A stretch of 16,816 nt of DNA from an uncultured Collinsella sp. (GCA_900541285.1 UQJA01000033.1:1-16816); one strand, 5' to 3'; counted from the stretch's first letter, positions 7,738 through 14,724 are shown. The notes: generated from the sequence alone by a model not told the origin. Program-made: numbers and translations.

Positions 7738-8742
7738 GTGGGCGTACAGCAGCTAGAAGAGGCTTGGGCTTTGAGGACCGGCGCGCGTGAGGCGCAGTTG
7801 CTTGCGGCCCCGCATGTGCCGGCAGGGCTGTCGCAGCTGGGGATCGTGCGTCCCTGCGACCGCCTGGTGGCCTTTGCGGACGACTTTGTCGATGCGTTTG
7901 CGAGCGGCTTTGATTGCTGCGATGTCGCGCTGGTGGGCTCGCCGTCCGCCGAGGCGTTTGCCGCTGCGTCCGAGGGCTTTGATGCTTCGTTTGATGCCGA
8001 GGGGCCGCACCTGTGGTGGTTCGTTAACTCCATCGGCGGGTTTGGTCTGCGTGTGCCCGATCTGCGCGCTCTGGGCCGCGCTGCTCGTGAGGCCCACGCG
8101 CTGTTTGTGGTGGATAACACGGTGGCGTCGGCTTTTGGCTGCGATTCGCTGCGGCTGGGTGCCGCGCTGTCGCTCGAGGCGCTCGATCGCATATGCGCCG
8201 GTGATGCTCCGCGCAAGTTGGTTGCCGTATCGGTCGCGCGCTCACAGCTCAAGCGCCATCGCGTGGATGCCGCGGCTGAGTGCGCGCATGCCCTGCTCGA
8301 GGGCTGTGGCTTGGCCAAGCTTGAATTGACTGCTAACGAGGCCGGTGTGCTGGATCGGGGACTGGACTCGCTCGATGTCCGCATGCAGGCACATTTCGAC
8401 CGCGCACGTGCGCTGGCCGAGTATCTGGCCGCCAACGAGATGGTGCGCAACGTGCGCTATCCCGGGCTGAGCTCGCATCCCGATTATGCTATTGCGACGG
8501 GAATCCTCGAGCATGGCTTTGGTCCGGCAGTTGAGTTTGACCTTATCGAGCGTAGCTCAGGCGAGCTGTTCGATGCTTTGCCCGGGGAGTTTCGCACATC
8601 GCCTGCCGGCGGCGCAACGACGCGCCTTTCGGCCCCAAGCGGCAAACAGGGGAACACTATCCGCCTCTTCGCCGGCACCGACGATCCCCTGGTCGTAGCG
8701 TCCGTCCTAGACAACGCCCTCCGCAAGTTAGCTACCCTTTGA
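7738..8742 (+). CDS. Cys/Met-metabolism PLP-enzyme homologue, probably lacking the PLP lysine
   Basis: This 334-residue protein resembles cystathionine gamma-synthase / methionine gamma-lyase family enzymes. Recognisable parts are FVVDNTVAS (Asp126 aligns with the pyridine-binding Asp), RGLDSLDVRMQAHFDRARALAE, the VRNVRYPGLSSHPDY segment, and a C-terminal TIRLFAGTDDP segment with the carboxylate-binding Arg. The lysine that binds PLP should sit in a HSATKY-like motif about 25 residues after the Asp. Here the ungapped alignment puts Arg151 there, and an alternative with an insertion (VSVARSQ) puts Arg168. The ETPSNP motif is replaced by VNSIGGF, and the N-terminal substrate and cofactor residues are shortened or missing. 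It is some 50 residues shorter than active relatives, yet the frame is intact. GTG 7738 is preferred because of AAGGGA at 7723-7728; ATG 7720 and TTG 7714 are in frame. It converges with the gene on the other strand. Confidence 0.75.
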   Translation: MGVQQLEEAWALRTGAREAQLLAAPHVPAGLSQLGIVRPCDRLVAFADDFVDAFASGFDCCDVALVGSPSAEAFAAASEGFDASFDAEGPHLWWFVNSIGGFGLRVPDLRALGRAAREAHALFVVDNTVASAFGCDSLRLGAALSLEALDRICAGDAPRKLVAVSVARSQLKRHRVDAAAECAHALLEGCGLAKLELTANEAGVLDRGLDSLDVRMQAHFDRARALAEYLAANEMVRNVRYPGLSSHPDYAIATGILEHGFGPAVEFDLIERSSGELFDALPGEFRTSPAGGATTRLSAPSGKQGNTIRLFAGTDDPLVVASVLDNALRKLATL

Positions 8743-9076
8743 TGCTGGCGATGAGGTCGTTTGCTTTGGTGGCGATGACGTTGTTGATGTCGGCCTGCAG
8801 CTCCTCGTAGACCGCTATGGCTCGCTTGCCGGCGGGGGTGAGCGTGGATCCGCGGGCTCCGTCGCGCTCGATGAGCTTGCAGCCCAGCTGGCCTTCGGCT
8901 TCGTTCACAATGCGCCAGGCCTTGGAATACGCCATGCCCATGCTCTTGGCAGCACGGTTGAGCGAGTGCTCGCGGGCGATACCTTGCAGCAGCAAGACGC
9001 AGCCGTGGCCGAACACGCCCGGCAAATCCTTGTCGCACGCTTGGATGACCAACTTTGCCGTCGTCTTGTACTCCAT
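8732..9076 (-). CDS. ModE-like single-domain winged helix-turn-helix regulator
   Basis: This small DNA-binding protein of about 114 residues matches the N-terminal domain of ModE and its LysR-like winged helix: FGHGCVLLLQGIAREHSLNRAAKSMGMAYSKAWRIVNEAE, followed by the wing LIERDGARGSTLTPAGKRA. Full ModE carries C-terminal molybdate-binding (Mop) domains; none is present here, so molybdate sensing is not implied. Its 3' end overlaps the convergent PLP-enzyme-like gene by 11 bp, with no terminator between them. The ATG at 9076 has a GGGGAG-like ribosome binding site 11 nt upstream; a GTG at 9085 would sit only 2 nt from it and is less likely. Upstream, a TACAAT -10-like box on this strand overlaps the -35 of guaB, so the two divergent promoters may compete, and the protein could act at this shared region (inference). 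Confidence 0.85.
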   Translation of the reverse strand: MEYKTTAKLVIQACDKDLPGVFGHGCVLLLQGIAREHSLNRAAKSMGMAYSKAWRIVNEAEGQLGCKLIERDGARGSTLTPAGKRAIAVYEELQADINNVIATKANDLIASIKG

Positions 9077-9161
9077 ACGGTCCACGTCTCCCCGCTAAAG
9101 TGTTTGCTGGGCAAACGCAAAGCCTGCGTCAAACCCTCGTGTGCTCTTCTTAAATCATGCA

Positions 9162-9190
9162 TTGTAGCAGTCAAAGTGCGTTAAGATACT
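9162..9190 (+). promoter_or_regulatory. Probable guaB promoter
   Basis: TTGTAG (9162-9167) and GATACT (9185-9190) are separated by 17 bp. The predicted start near 9197 gives a 5' leader of about 70 nt. The complement of 9161-9166 reads TACAAT, a possible -10 for the divergent regulator gene. Confidence 0.5.
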
Positions 9191-9193
9191 TCC

Positions 9194-9254
9194 CCAGTAT
9201 TGGGCGCCCAAGGTTGGGCTGGGTCCTACGAGGCCTGCAGCCGACCGGTCGCAT
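9194..9254 (+). promoter_or_regulatory. Structured 5' leader of guaB
   Basis: The leader contains CCCAG...CTGGG, TTGGGC/GCCCAA repeats that can pair in more than one way, GGC-CTGCA-GCC, and the palindrome CGACCGGTCG just before the AAAGGAG ribosome binding site. Alternative pairings suggest regulation, but no known riboswitch class is recognised. Confidence 0.35.
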
Positions 9255-9269
9255 GGAAAAAGGAGAAAC

Positions 9270-10781
9270 ATGGCTACGTTCTTTCCCGGTGAGTCCCACA
9301 CGTTTTCGGAGTATCTGCTGGTCCCTGGTTACTCGTCCTCGCAGTGCATCCCCAACAACGTCTCTCTTAAGACGCCGCTAACCCGCTTTAAGCGCGGTGA
9401 GAAGCCGGCGATCACCCTGAACATCCCCATGGTTTCCGCCATCATGCAGTCCGTCTCGGGCGTCGACATGGGTGTCGCGCTCGCTACCGAGGGCGGCCTG
9501 TCCTTCATTTACGGTTCCCAGAGCGCCGAGTCCGAGGCCGCCATGGTCAAGGCCGTCAAGGATCACAAGGCCGGTTTCGTTCAGTCCGATTCCACGCTGA
9601 CCCCCGACATGACCATGGAGCAGGTCATCGAGCTCAAGGAGAAGACCGGTCACTCCACCATGCCGGTCACCGACGACGGCACTCCCAAGGGCAAGCTCCT
9701 GGGTATCGTCACAAGCCGTGACTATCGCCCCAGCCGCGATGACCACCAGACGAAGGTCTCCGAGTTCATGACCCCGCGTGAGCAGCTCATCGTGGGCGAC
9801 AAGAACATCAGCCTCAAGGTTGCCAACGACGTCATCTGGGACAACAAGCTCAACGCCCTGCCCATCGTCGACGACAACGATCACCTCATGGGCATTGTCT
9901 TCCGCAAGGACTACGACAGCCACAAGACCAACCCCAACGAGCTGCTCGATGGCGACAAGCGCTACATGGTCGGCGCCGGTATCAACACCCGCGACTATGC
10001 CGAGCGCGTGCCGCTGCTCATCGAGGCCGGCGCCGATGTCCTGTGCATCGACTCTTCCGAGGGCTTCAGCGAGTGGCAGAAGCGCACCATTGAGTGGATC
10101 CGCGCCAACTACGGCGAGGACGTCAAGGTCGGCGCCGGTAACGTTGTCGACGCCGAGGGCTTCCGCTTCCTGGCCGACTGCGGTGCCGACTTCATCAAGG
10201 TCGGTATCGGCGGCGGTTCCATCTGCATTACCCGCGAGACCAAGGGCATCGGCCGTGGCCAGGCCACCGCGCTGATCGACGTCTGCCGCGCTCGTGACGA
10301 GTACTACGAGGAGACCGGCGTCTACGTGCCCGTGTGCTCCGACGGCGGCATCGTCTACGACTACCACATGACGCTCGCCCTTGCCATGGGTGCCGACTTC
10401 ATGATGCTGGGCCGCTACTTCGCCCGCTTCGATGAGAGCCCGACCGAGCGCGTCAACGTGAACGGCCAGTACATGAAGGAGTACTGGGGCGAGGGTTCTG
10501 CGCGTGCCCGCAACTGGCAGCGCTACGACCTGGGCGGCGCCGCGAAGCTCAGCTTCGTCGAGGGCGTCGACTCCTACGTTCCTTACGCCGGTTCCCTCAA
10601 GGACGGCGTGGGCGGCACGCTCTACAAGGTTAAGTCCACGATGTGCAACTGCGGTGCTCTCTCGATCCCCGAGCTCCAGGAAAAGGCACGCCTAACGCTG
10701 GTCAGCTCCACCTCCATCGTCGAAGGCGGCGCCCACGACGTAGTCGTCAAGGATTCGCAGCAGAGCGTTTCCTACCGCTAA
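9270..10781 (+). CDS. guaB: IMP dehydrogenase
   Basis: It oxidises IMP to XMP with NAD+, the first committed step to GMP. The 503-residue protein is a TIM barrel interrupted by a tandem CBS module (residues about 95-220). The catalytic loop is GIGGGSICITRETKGIGRGQ with nucleophile Cys319, and the mobile flap carries the Arg418-Tyr419 pair in NWQRYDLGG. This loop differs from the GPGSICTTR loop of most bacterial enzymes and instead resembles the Tritrichomonas foetus and kinetoplastid type; length and residue numbers also match T. foetus. The C-terminal KSTMCNCGALSIPEL and SIVEGGAHDVVVKD segments are typical of this subgroup. The ATG follows AAAGGAGAAAC. It is monocistronic, divergent from the ModE-like gene, and followed by a repeat and hairpins. 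Its C-rich codon bias is like that of leuS and nusA, suggesting high expression. Confidence 0.97.
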   Translation: MATFFPGESHTFSEYLLVPGYSSSQCIPNNVSLKTPLTRFKRGEKPAITLNIPMVSAIMQSVSGVDMGVALATEGGLSFIYGSQSAESEAAMVKAVKDHKAGFVQSDSTLTPDMTMEQVIELKEKTGHSTMPVTDDGTPKGKLLGIVTSRDYRPSRDDHQTKVSEFMTPREQLIVGDKNISLKVANDVIWDNKLNALPIVDDNDHLMGIVFRKDYDSHKTNPNELLDGDKRYMVGAGINTRDYAERVPLLIEAGADVLCIDSSEGFSEWQKRTIEWIRANYGEDVKVGAGNVVDAEGFRFLADCGADFIKVGIGGGSICITRETKGIGRGQATALIDVCRARDEYYEETGVYVPVCSDGGIVYDYHMTLALAMGADFMMLGRYFARFDESPTERVNVNGQYMKEYWGEGSARARNWQRYDLGGAAKLSFVEGVDSYVPYAGSLKDGVGGTLYKVKSTMCNCGALSIPELQEKARLTLVSSTSIVEGGAHDVVVKDSQQSVSYR

Positions 10782-10790
10782 GCGGCTTTC

Positions 10791-10876
10791 CCAAGCACCG
10801 CACCTTGCCGTTCAAACCGTCGCTCGCGTACCAAAGTACGCGTCGCTCCTCTTTCACGGCAATCTGCGGCACCTGG
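10791..10876. repeat. Folded intergenic repeat, copy B
   Basis: The core at 10806-10861 repeats the core of copy A (3253-3309) with about six differences. Its outer stem is TGCCGT / ACGGCA where copy A has TGCCGC / GCGGCA, a compensatory change. The inner stem is CGCGTAC, loop CAAA, GTACGCG. Partly complementary flanks extend to 10791 and 10876. It lies 10 bp after the guaB stop. Confidence 0.75.
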
Positions 10877-10877
10877 A

Positions 10878-10903
10878 AAACCCGTTCGTGCTAGAACGGG
10901 TTT
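10878..10903 (+). terminator. Hairpin downstream of guaB
   Basis: A 10-bp perfect stem, AAACCCGTTC / GAACGGGTTT, has a 6-nt loop. The only T run lies inside the stem end, so it is a moderate terminator candidate for guaB. Confidence 0.5.
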
Positions 10904-10940
10904 CAGACAAAGGTTGATTCCCAACCACGTTATTTAGATA

Positions 10941-10984
10941 AAGCGAGATGCCTGCAAGTCGCAGGCATCTCGCTTGTCGTATTT
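10941..10984 (+). terminator. Strong hairpin between guaB and leuS
   Basis: A perfect 15-bp stem, AAGCGAGATGCCTGC / GCAGGCATCTCGCTT with a 5-nt loop, is followed by the T-rich GTCGTATTT. It is a likely intrinsic terminator that isolates guaB from leuS. Confidence 0.7.
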
Positions 10985-10992
10985 GCTATCAT
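10984..10992 (+). promoter_or_regulatory. Possible leuS extended -10 promoter
   Basis: TGCTATCAT matches an extended -10 (TGnTATnnT). No clear -35 is present at the expected place. The predicted start near 10999 would put the large inverted repeat at the very 5' end of the leuS mRNA. Confidence 0.4.
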
Positions 10993-11010
10993 CATGCGAG
11001 TTAACGATGT

Positions 11011-11128
11011 GGCGGGGCGTTCTTACCTTTGCTCGCTGCAAATTCCGCACGAGCCGAAGAGCACTTAATGTGCTCTTCGTGCGAGCAGGACTGTCCGCAG
11101 CAGCGAGTAAAGGTAAGAACGCCCCGCC
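11011..11128 (+). promoter_or_regulatory. Long double-stem leader upstream of leuS
   Basis: Arms at 11011-11039 and 11100-11128 pair over 29 bp, with only one G-T pair (11031/11108), giving a G-U wobble in RNA. Between them, 11046-11064 and 11070-11083 form a second stem of 14 bp with a 5-nt bulge and a TTAAT loop. The 3' arm ends 14 nt before the AAAGGAG ribosome binding site of leuS. T-box hallmarks (such as a GGTGGNACCGCG antiterminator) are absent and no terminator T tract follows. It could be an RNA control element or a small palindromic insertion; no target-site duplication was seen. Confidence 0.75.
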
Positions 11129-11154
11129 CCAACCGAGATAACAAAGGAGCTGAT

Positions 11155-13731
11155 ATGTGCGATTGCACAGATCATAAGGACGAGATCCCTGTCTACGACG
11201 CGCAGGCCATTGAGTCCAAGTGGATGAAGGCCTGGGAGGACTCCAACCTCTTTGCCGTCGACACCGACGACAGTAAGCCCAAGAAGTATGTGCTCGAGAT
11301 GTTCCCGTATCCGTCGGGCGACCTGCACATGGGCCACGCGCGCAACTACACTATCGGCGATGCCATGGCCCGTCAGGCCCGCATGCGCGGCTACGACGTG
11401 CTGCACCCCATCGGCTTCGATGCCTTTGGCCTGCCTGCCGAGAACGCCGCCATCAAGCACAACACGCAGGCTGCCGCCTGGACGTATAAGAACATGGACC
11501 AGGCGCTCGCCACGATGAAGCGCATGGGCTTCTCCTACGATCTGGATCGCATAGTCAAGACCTGCAGCCCCGACTACTACCGCTGGGGCCAGTGGATCTT
11601 TGAGAAGATGTGGGAAAAGGGCTTGGTCTACCGTAAGAAGAACCCGGTCAACTGGTGCCCCACCTGCAAGACCGTTCTGGCCAACGAGCAGGTTACCGAG
11701 GGCAAGTGCTGGCGCTGCGGCACCGAGCCTGAGAAGCGCGACCTTGAGCAGTGGTACTACAAGATTACCGAGTACTCCCAGGAGCTGCTCGACGACCTGG
11801 AGAAGCTCCCCGGCTGGCCCGAGCGCGTCAAGCAGATGCAGGCCAACTGGATCGGTCGCTCCGAGGGCGCCGAGGTCGACTTTACCCTGTGCGACAAGGA
11901 CGGCGAGCCCATCGAGGGCGACGAGGGTAAGATCACCGTCTTCACCACGCGAGCCGATACCCTTTTTGGCGTCTCCTTCTTTGTCCTGGCTCCCGAGTAC
12001 GCCGGCCTGCACGAGCTCGTCGAGGGCACGGAGTACGAGGAGGCCGTCACCAAGATCGTCGAGGACTCCAAGCATATCTCTGCCGTCGAGCGTGCCCAGG
12101 GCACCCTCGAGAAGCACGGTGCCTTCACGGGCCGCTATGTGGTAAACCCCGTCAACGGCGAGAAGGTCCCCGTGTGGGTTGCCGATTATGTCGTCGCCGA
12201 TTACGGCACCGGTGCCGTCATGGCTGTTCCCTGCGGCGACCAGCGCGACTTTGAGTTTGCCCGTAAGTACGACCTGCCGATCGTGCCGATCATCCTGGAC
12301 GATGACGATCGCGCTGCCGTCGAGGCCAGCGGCGAGACCATCGATACCTTCCATGCCGAGACCGTCGACTGGGATTGCGCCCACGCTGCCGAGGGCACGC
12401 TGGTCCAGTCCGGCAAGTACACCGGCATGCGCGGCGGTAAGCACTCCGAGGGCGAGTCTGCTATCGTGGCCGACCTCGAGGCCATGGGCTGCGGTCGTCG
12501 CAAGGTCGAGTTCCGTCTGCGCGACTGGCTCATCAGCCGCCAGCGCTATTGGGGCAACCCCATCCCGGCCATCCACTGCGAGCACTGCGGCATCGTGCCC
12601 GTGCCCGAGGATCAGTTGCCGGTGACGCTGCCCGAGAACCTGGACCTGGGTGCCGGCGAAACCCTCGCCGAGTGCAAGGAGTTCTACGAGACCACCTGCC
12701 CGGTCTGCGGCCGTCCGGCCAAGCGCGAGACCGATACCATGGACACCTTCACCTGCTCCAGCTGGTATTACCTGCGCTATACCGATCCGCACAACACCGA
12801 GCTGCCTTTCTCCCGCGAGGCTGCCGACCGTTGGATGCCCGTCGATAACTACATCGGCGGCATCGAGCACGCCATTCTGCACCTGCTCTACAGCCGTTTC
12901 TTTACCAAGGCGCTGCGCGACCTGGGCCTGCTGAGTGTGGACGAGCCCTTCACCAACCTGCTGTGCCAGGGCATGGTCAAGGACGAGAACGGCGACACCA
13001 TGTCCAAGTCCAAGGGCAATGTCGTGCCCCCGAGCTCGGTCATCGAGCCCTACGGCGCCGACACCATGCGTCTGGCGATCCTGTTTATCGCTCCGCCCGA
13101 GAAGGACTTCGACTGGGATCCCAAGGCCGTTGAGGGCGCCAACCGCTTCATCAAGCGCGCCTGGCGTATCGTTTGGCAGCTCGTCCAGTCCGGTGACGCC
13201 AACGTGGCCTTCGACAAGTCCGCGCTCGATGAGGTTGCGATGAAGCTCTATCGCGAGCGTCACCGCACCATCGCCAAGTGCACCGAGGACTTCGACCGCG
13301 GCCAGTTCAACACCGCCATCTCGGCCGTCATGGAGCTCGTCAACGCGGCGAGCGCCTACCTCAACGCCACCGAGGGTACCGCCCGCGACAAGGCTTTGTG
13401 CTACGGCGTGGCCAAGGATATCGTGAGCGTCCTTGCCCCCATCTGCCCGTTCTGGGCCGACGAGCTGTGGCACGAGGCGCTCGGCTGCGAGGGCAACGCC
13501 TACACCGCCGCCTGGCCCGAGTTCGACCTGGCCGAGTCCGTTGAGGACACGGTGCAGATCGTGGTCCAGGTGCTCGGCAAGGTCCGCGGCCGCGTCGACG
13601 TGGCCCGCGATGCCTCCAACGAGGAAATGCAGGCTGCCGCCGAGGCCGCTGTCGCCAAGTGGACCGAGGGCAAGACTGTCGTCAAGGCCATCTGCGTGCC
13701 CGGCAAGCTGGTCAACCTGGTGGTCAAGTAA
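11155..13731 (+). CDS. leuS: Leucyl-tRNA synthetase
   Basis: This class Ia aminoacyl-tRNA synthetase charges tRNA-Leu. The 858-residue product has the usual bacterial layout: HMGH ATP site at residues 58-61, a Cys-rich zinc insert (CPTCK...CWRCG) near residues 165-190, the CP1 editing domain with its TVFTTRADTLFG threonine-rich site, a second CPVCG zinc-like pair, the class I MSKS loop at residues 615-619 (TMSKS, first Lys replaced by Thr), the anticodon-binding helical domain and the C-terminal VQVLGKVRGRV domain. ATG 11155 is chosen because AAAGGAG lies 7 nt upstream and the protein starts as expected for the family. The frame stays open upstream to 11029, but that part is the leader hairpin. 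It appears monocistronic and is followed by a terminator. Confidence 0.98.
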   Translation: MCDCTDHKDEIPVYDAQAIESKWMKAWEDSNLFAVDTDDSKPKKYVLEMFPYPSGDLHMGHARNYTIGDAMARQARMRGYDVLHPIGFDAFGLPAENAAIKHNTQAAAWTYKNMDQALATMKRMGFSYDLDRIVKTCSPDYYRWGQWIFEKMWEKGLVYRKKNPVNWCPTCKTVLANEQVTEGKCWRCGTEPEKRDLEQWYYKITEYSQELLDDLEKLPGWPERVKQMQANWIGRSEGAEVDFTLCDKDGEPIEGDEGKITVFTTRADTLFGVSFFVLAPEYAGLHELVEGTEYEEAVTKIVEDSKHISAVERAQGTLEKHGAFTGRYVVNPVNGEKVPVWVADYVVADYGTGAVMAVPCGDQRDFEFARKYDLPIVPIILDDDDRAAVEASGETIDTFHAETVDWDCAHAAEGTLVQSGKYTGMRGGKHSEGESAIVADLEAMGCGRRKVEFRLRDWLISRQRYWGNPIPAIHCEHCGIVPVPEDQLPVTLPENLDLGAGETLAECKEFYETTCPVCGRPAKRETDTMDTFTCSSWYYLRYTDPHNTELPFSREAADRWMPVDNYIGGIEHAILHLLYSRFFTKALRDLGLLSVDEPFTNLLCQGMVKDENGDTMSKSKGNVVPPSSVIEPYGADTMRLAILFIAPPEKDFDWDPKAVEGANRFIKRAWRIVWQLVQSGDANVAFDKSALDEVAMKLYRERHRTIAKCTEDFDRGQFNTAISAVMELVNAASAYLNATEGTARDKALCYGVAKDIVSVLAPICPFWADELWHEALGCEGNAYTAAWPEFDLAESVEDTVQIVVQVLGKVRGRVDVARDASNEEMQAAAEAAVAKWTEGKTVVKAICVPGKLVNLVVK

Positions 13732-13760
13732 GCACTGCGCGCATAGCTGACATGCAATGA

Positions 13761-13803
13761 ACGAGGGGCGATCCAGGTGGGTCGTCCCTCGTCTTGTGTT
13801 TTT
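13761..13803 (+). terminator. Intrinsic terminator after leuS
   Basis: ACGAGGGGCGA (13761-13771) pairs with TCGTCCCTCGT (13782-13792) with one G-T pair, followed by CTTGTGTTTTT. It ends leuS about 30 bp after the stop and faces the convergent lipoprotein gene. Confidence 0.85.
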
Positions 13804-13835
13804 AGCCCTGCTTAGTCATTGCGTCGCAACGTTTT

Positions 13836-14408
13836 CTATGGGATGTGTACCAGGTCCCTAAAGTAAACGTTGCCCGTTGCCTCTTCGAACATCCAAATGT
13901 TGAGGTAGATGTCGTTGAGGTCGTTGTTCACATCAAAGTCCGGATCGTCGAAGGTGCCCACAAAGGTGAGCATGGCGCGCGTTTCCTCTCCAGCGGCGAC
14001 CGGTTGGCGCATGTGTACGTCGCGGACCACGCCGTTGACGTAGGCATAAGAGTCCACATCGCCAAACATCATGTCGACACCGGTGTTGTTGGACACCGTA
14101 AAGACGAGCGCGGCGTCCCCGTAGCCGTCGGTGTCCTTGCCCACGCAGGTAACATGGACGTTCTCGTCCGCCTCAAGGTCGATGGGGAGCTGTTCTTGGG
14201 AATCGGGACCCAGGCCCTGGGGATCGACGATGTCTTCGTTTATTTTGTCGAAGCTCGCCGGGGGTTCGGTTTTCTCGTTGGCTTTGGTGCTGCCAAGATC
14301 CGGTTCGCATGTTCCGGTTTTGCTGTTCGTTTTGCCACAGCCCACGAGGGTCAACGAGCACGTTGCGATGGCGAGCGCAGTCATGCAGAGGGTGCCTAGG
14401 CGTTTCAT
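13836..14408 (-). CDS. Putative lipoprotein, Ig-like beta-sandwich, function unknown
   Basis: This 190-residue protein has a lipoprotein signal: basic start MKRLG, a hydrophobic core, and lipobox LVGC with Cys24. A low-complexity polar linker (residues about 25-75, rich in K, E, P, D) leads to a C-terminal domain (about 80-190) whose alternating strands, NNTG turn and AAGEETRAMLTF segment look like the immunoglobulin-like domains of DUF4352/DUF5067-type surface lipoproteins. The exact family is not certain. TAAGGAGG lies 6 nt before the ATG on the - strand. It converges with leuS and is divergent from rimP, and nothing nearby suggests a partner. Likely membrane-anchored and outward facing. 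Confidence 0.75.
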   Translation of the reverse strand: MKRLGTLCMTALAIATCSLTLVGCGKTNSKTGTCEPDLGSTKANEKTEPPASFDKINEDIVDPQGLGPDSQEQLPIDLEADENVHVTCVGKDTDGYGDAALVFTVSNNTGVDMMFGDVDSYAYVNGVVRDVHMRQPVAAGEETRAMLTFVGTFDDPDFDVNNDLNDIYLNIWMFEEATGNVYFRDLVHIP

Positions 14409-14670
14409 GGGTGCCTCCTTACCGTAAAGGATCTCGAAAGGTTCGTCGTTGCGCGACTTGCTGGCTGGCTTGTTGCAGAATGCCCCTTAACGTAAGTCTG
14501 ATCGATAGGGGCTCGGGGAGGAATGCCCTTGGGGTCCGAACGGGCCTGTGGATTGGGACGCATGGCCCGTTCTTGGACCCTCGGACGCTTGCCTCATGGA
14601 GTCTTTAGTCCAATTGTCCTATTCTTGTGGAGAAGCTGTGCGCACGCTGACCTGCAGATTCGTACTGTGC
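14409..14670. other. Non-coding stretch with two folded segments
   Basis: No supportable gene lies here. GCCCCT (14482-14487) can pair with AGGGGC (14507-14512). A two-part hairpin follows: GGGTCC (14532-14537) with GGACCC (14575-14580), and inside it AACGGGCC (14539-14546) with GGCCCGTT (14564-14571) around a 17-nt loop. No tRNA, SRP RNA, RNase P or tmRNA signature was recognised. It may be a small RNA or leader, or simply the shared upstream region of the two divergent genes. Confidence 0.45.
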
Positions 14671-14699
14671 TTGCACGTTTCCGCAGCTATTGGTATAGT
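14671..14699 (+). promoter_or_regulatory. Promoter of the rimP-nusA-infB operon
   Basis: TTGCAC (14671-14676) and TATAGT (14694-14699) are separated by exactly 17 bp, the best sigma-70-type promoter in the window. The predicted start near 14706 leaves a leader of about 70 nt containing a terminator hairpin before rimP. Confidence 0.75.
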
Positions 14700-14724
14700 T
14701 TGCTTGCAAATGAAGTTGTAATTG

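Noticed and set aside
10994..11068. 24-codon leader peptide upstream of leuS, ending inside the inner loop, with two Leu codons
   Set aside because: No ribosome binding site, its ATG lies upstream of the predicted transcription start, and two Leu codons are not an attenuator run. Kept only as a remote possibility.
11011..11128. Insertion sequence or transposon with terminal repeats
   Set aside because: No transposase and no direct target duplication at the ends, so it is listed as a leader structure; a small non-autonomous element remains an alternative.
11029..11154. In-frame N-terminal extension of leuS through the leader hairpin
   Set aside because: No ribosome binding site was noted there, the sequence is the inverted repeat itself, and ATG 11155 has a good AAAGGAG and matches the family N-terminus.
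11011..11154. T-box leader for leuS
   Set aside because: No conserved T-box antiterminator sequence, no stem I motifs and no terminator with a T tract could be found.
11065..13473. 802-codon open frame antisense to leuS
   Set aside because: Mirror of strongly biased GC-rich codons in leuS; low-complexity V/A/G/L/D-rich product with no family motif. The same applies to long antisense frames over guaB (9378-10367), nusA (15247-16560), scrB (6073-7626) and the CotH gene (1021-1782).
14409..14670. tRNA-fMet, SRP RNA or another standard RNA upstream of rimP
   Set aside because: No T-loop motif, cloverleaf or SRP apical-loop motif was found in the folded segment.
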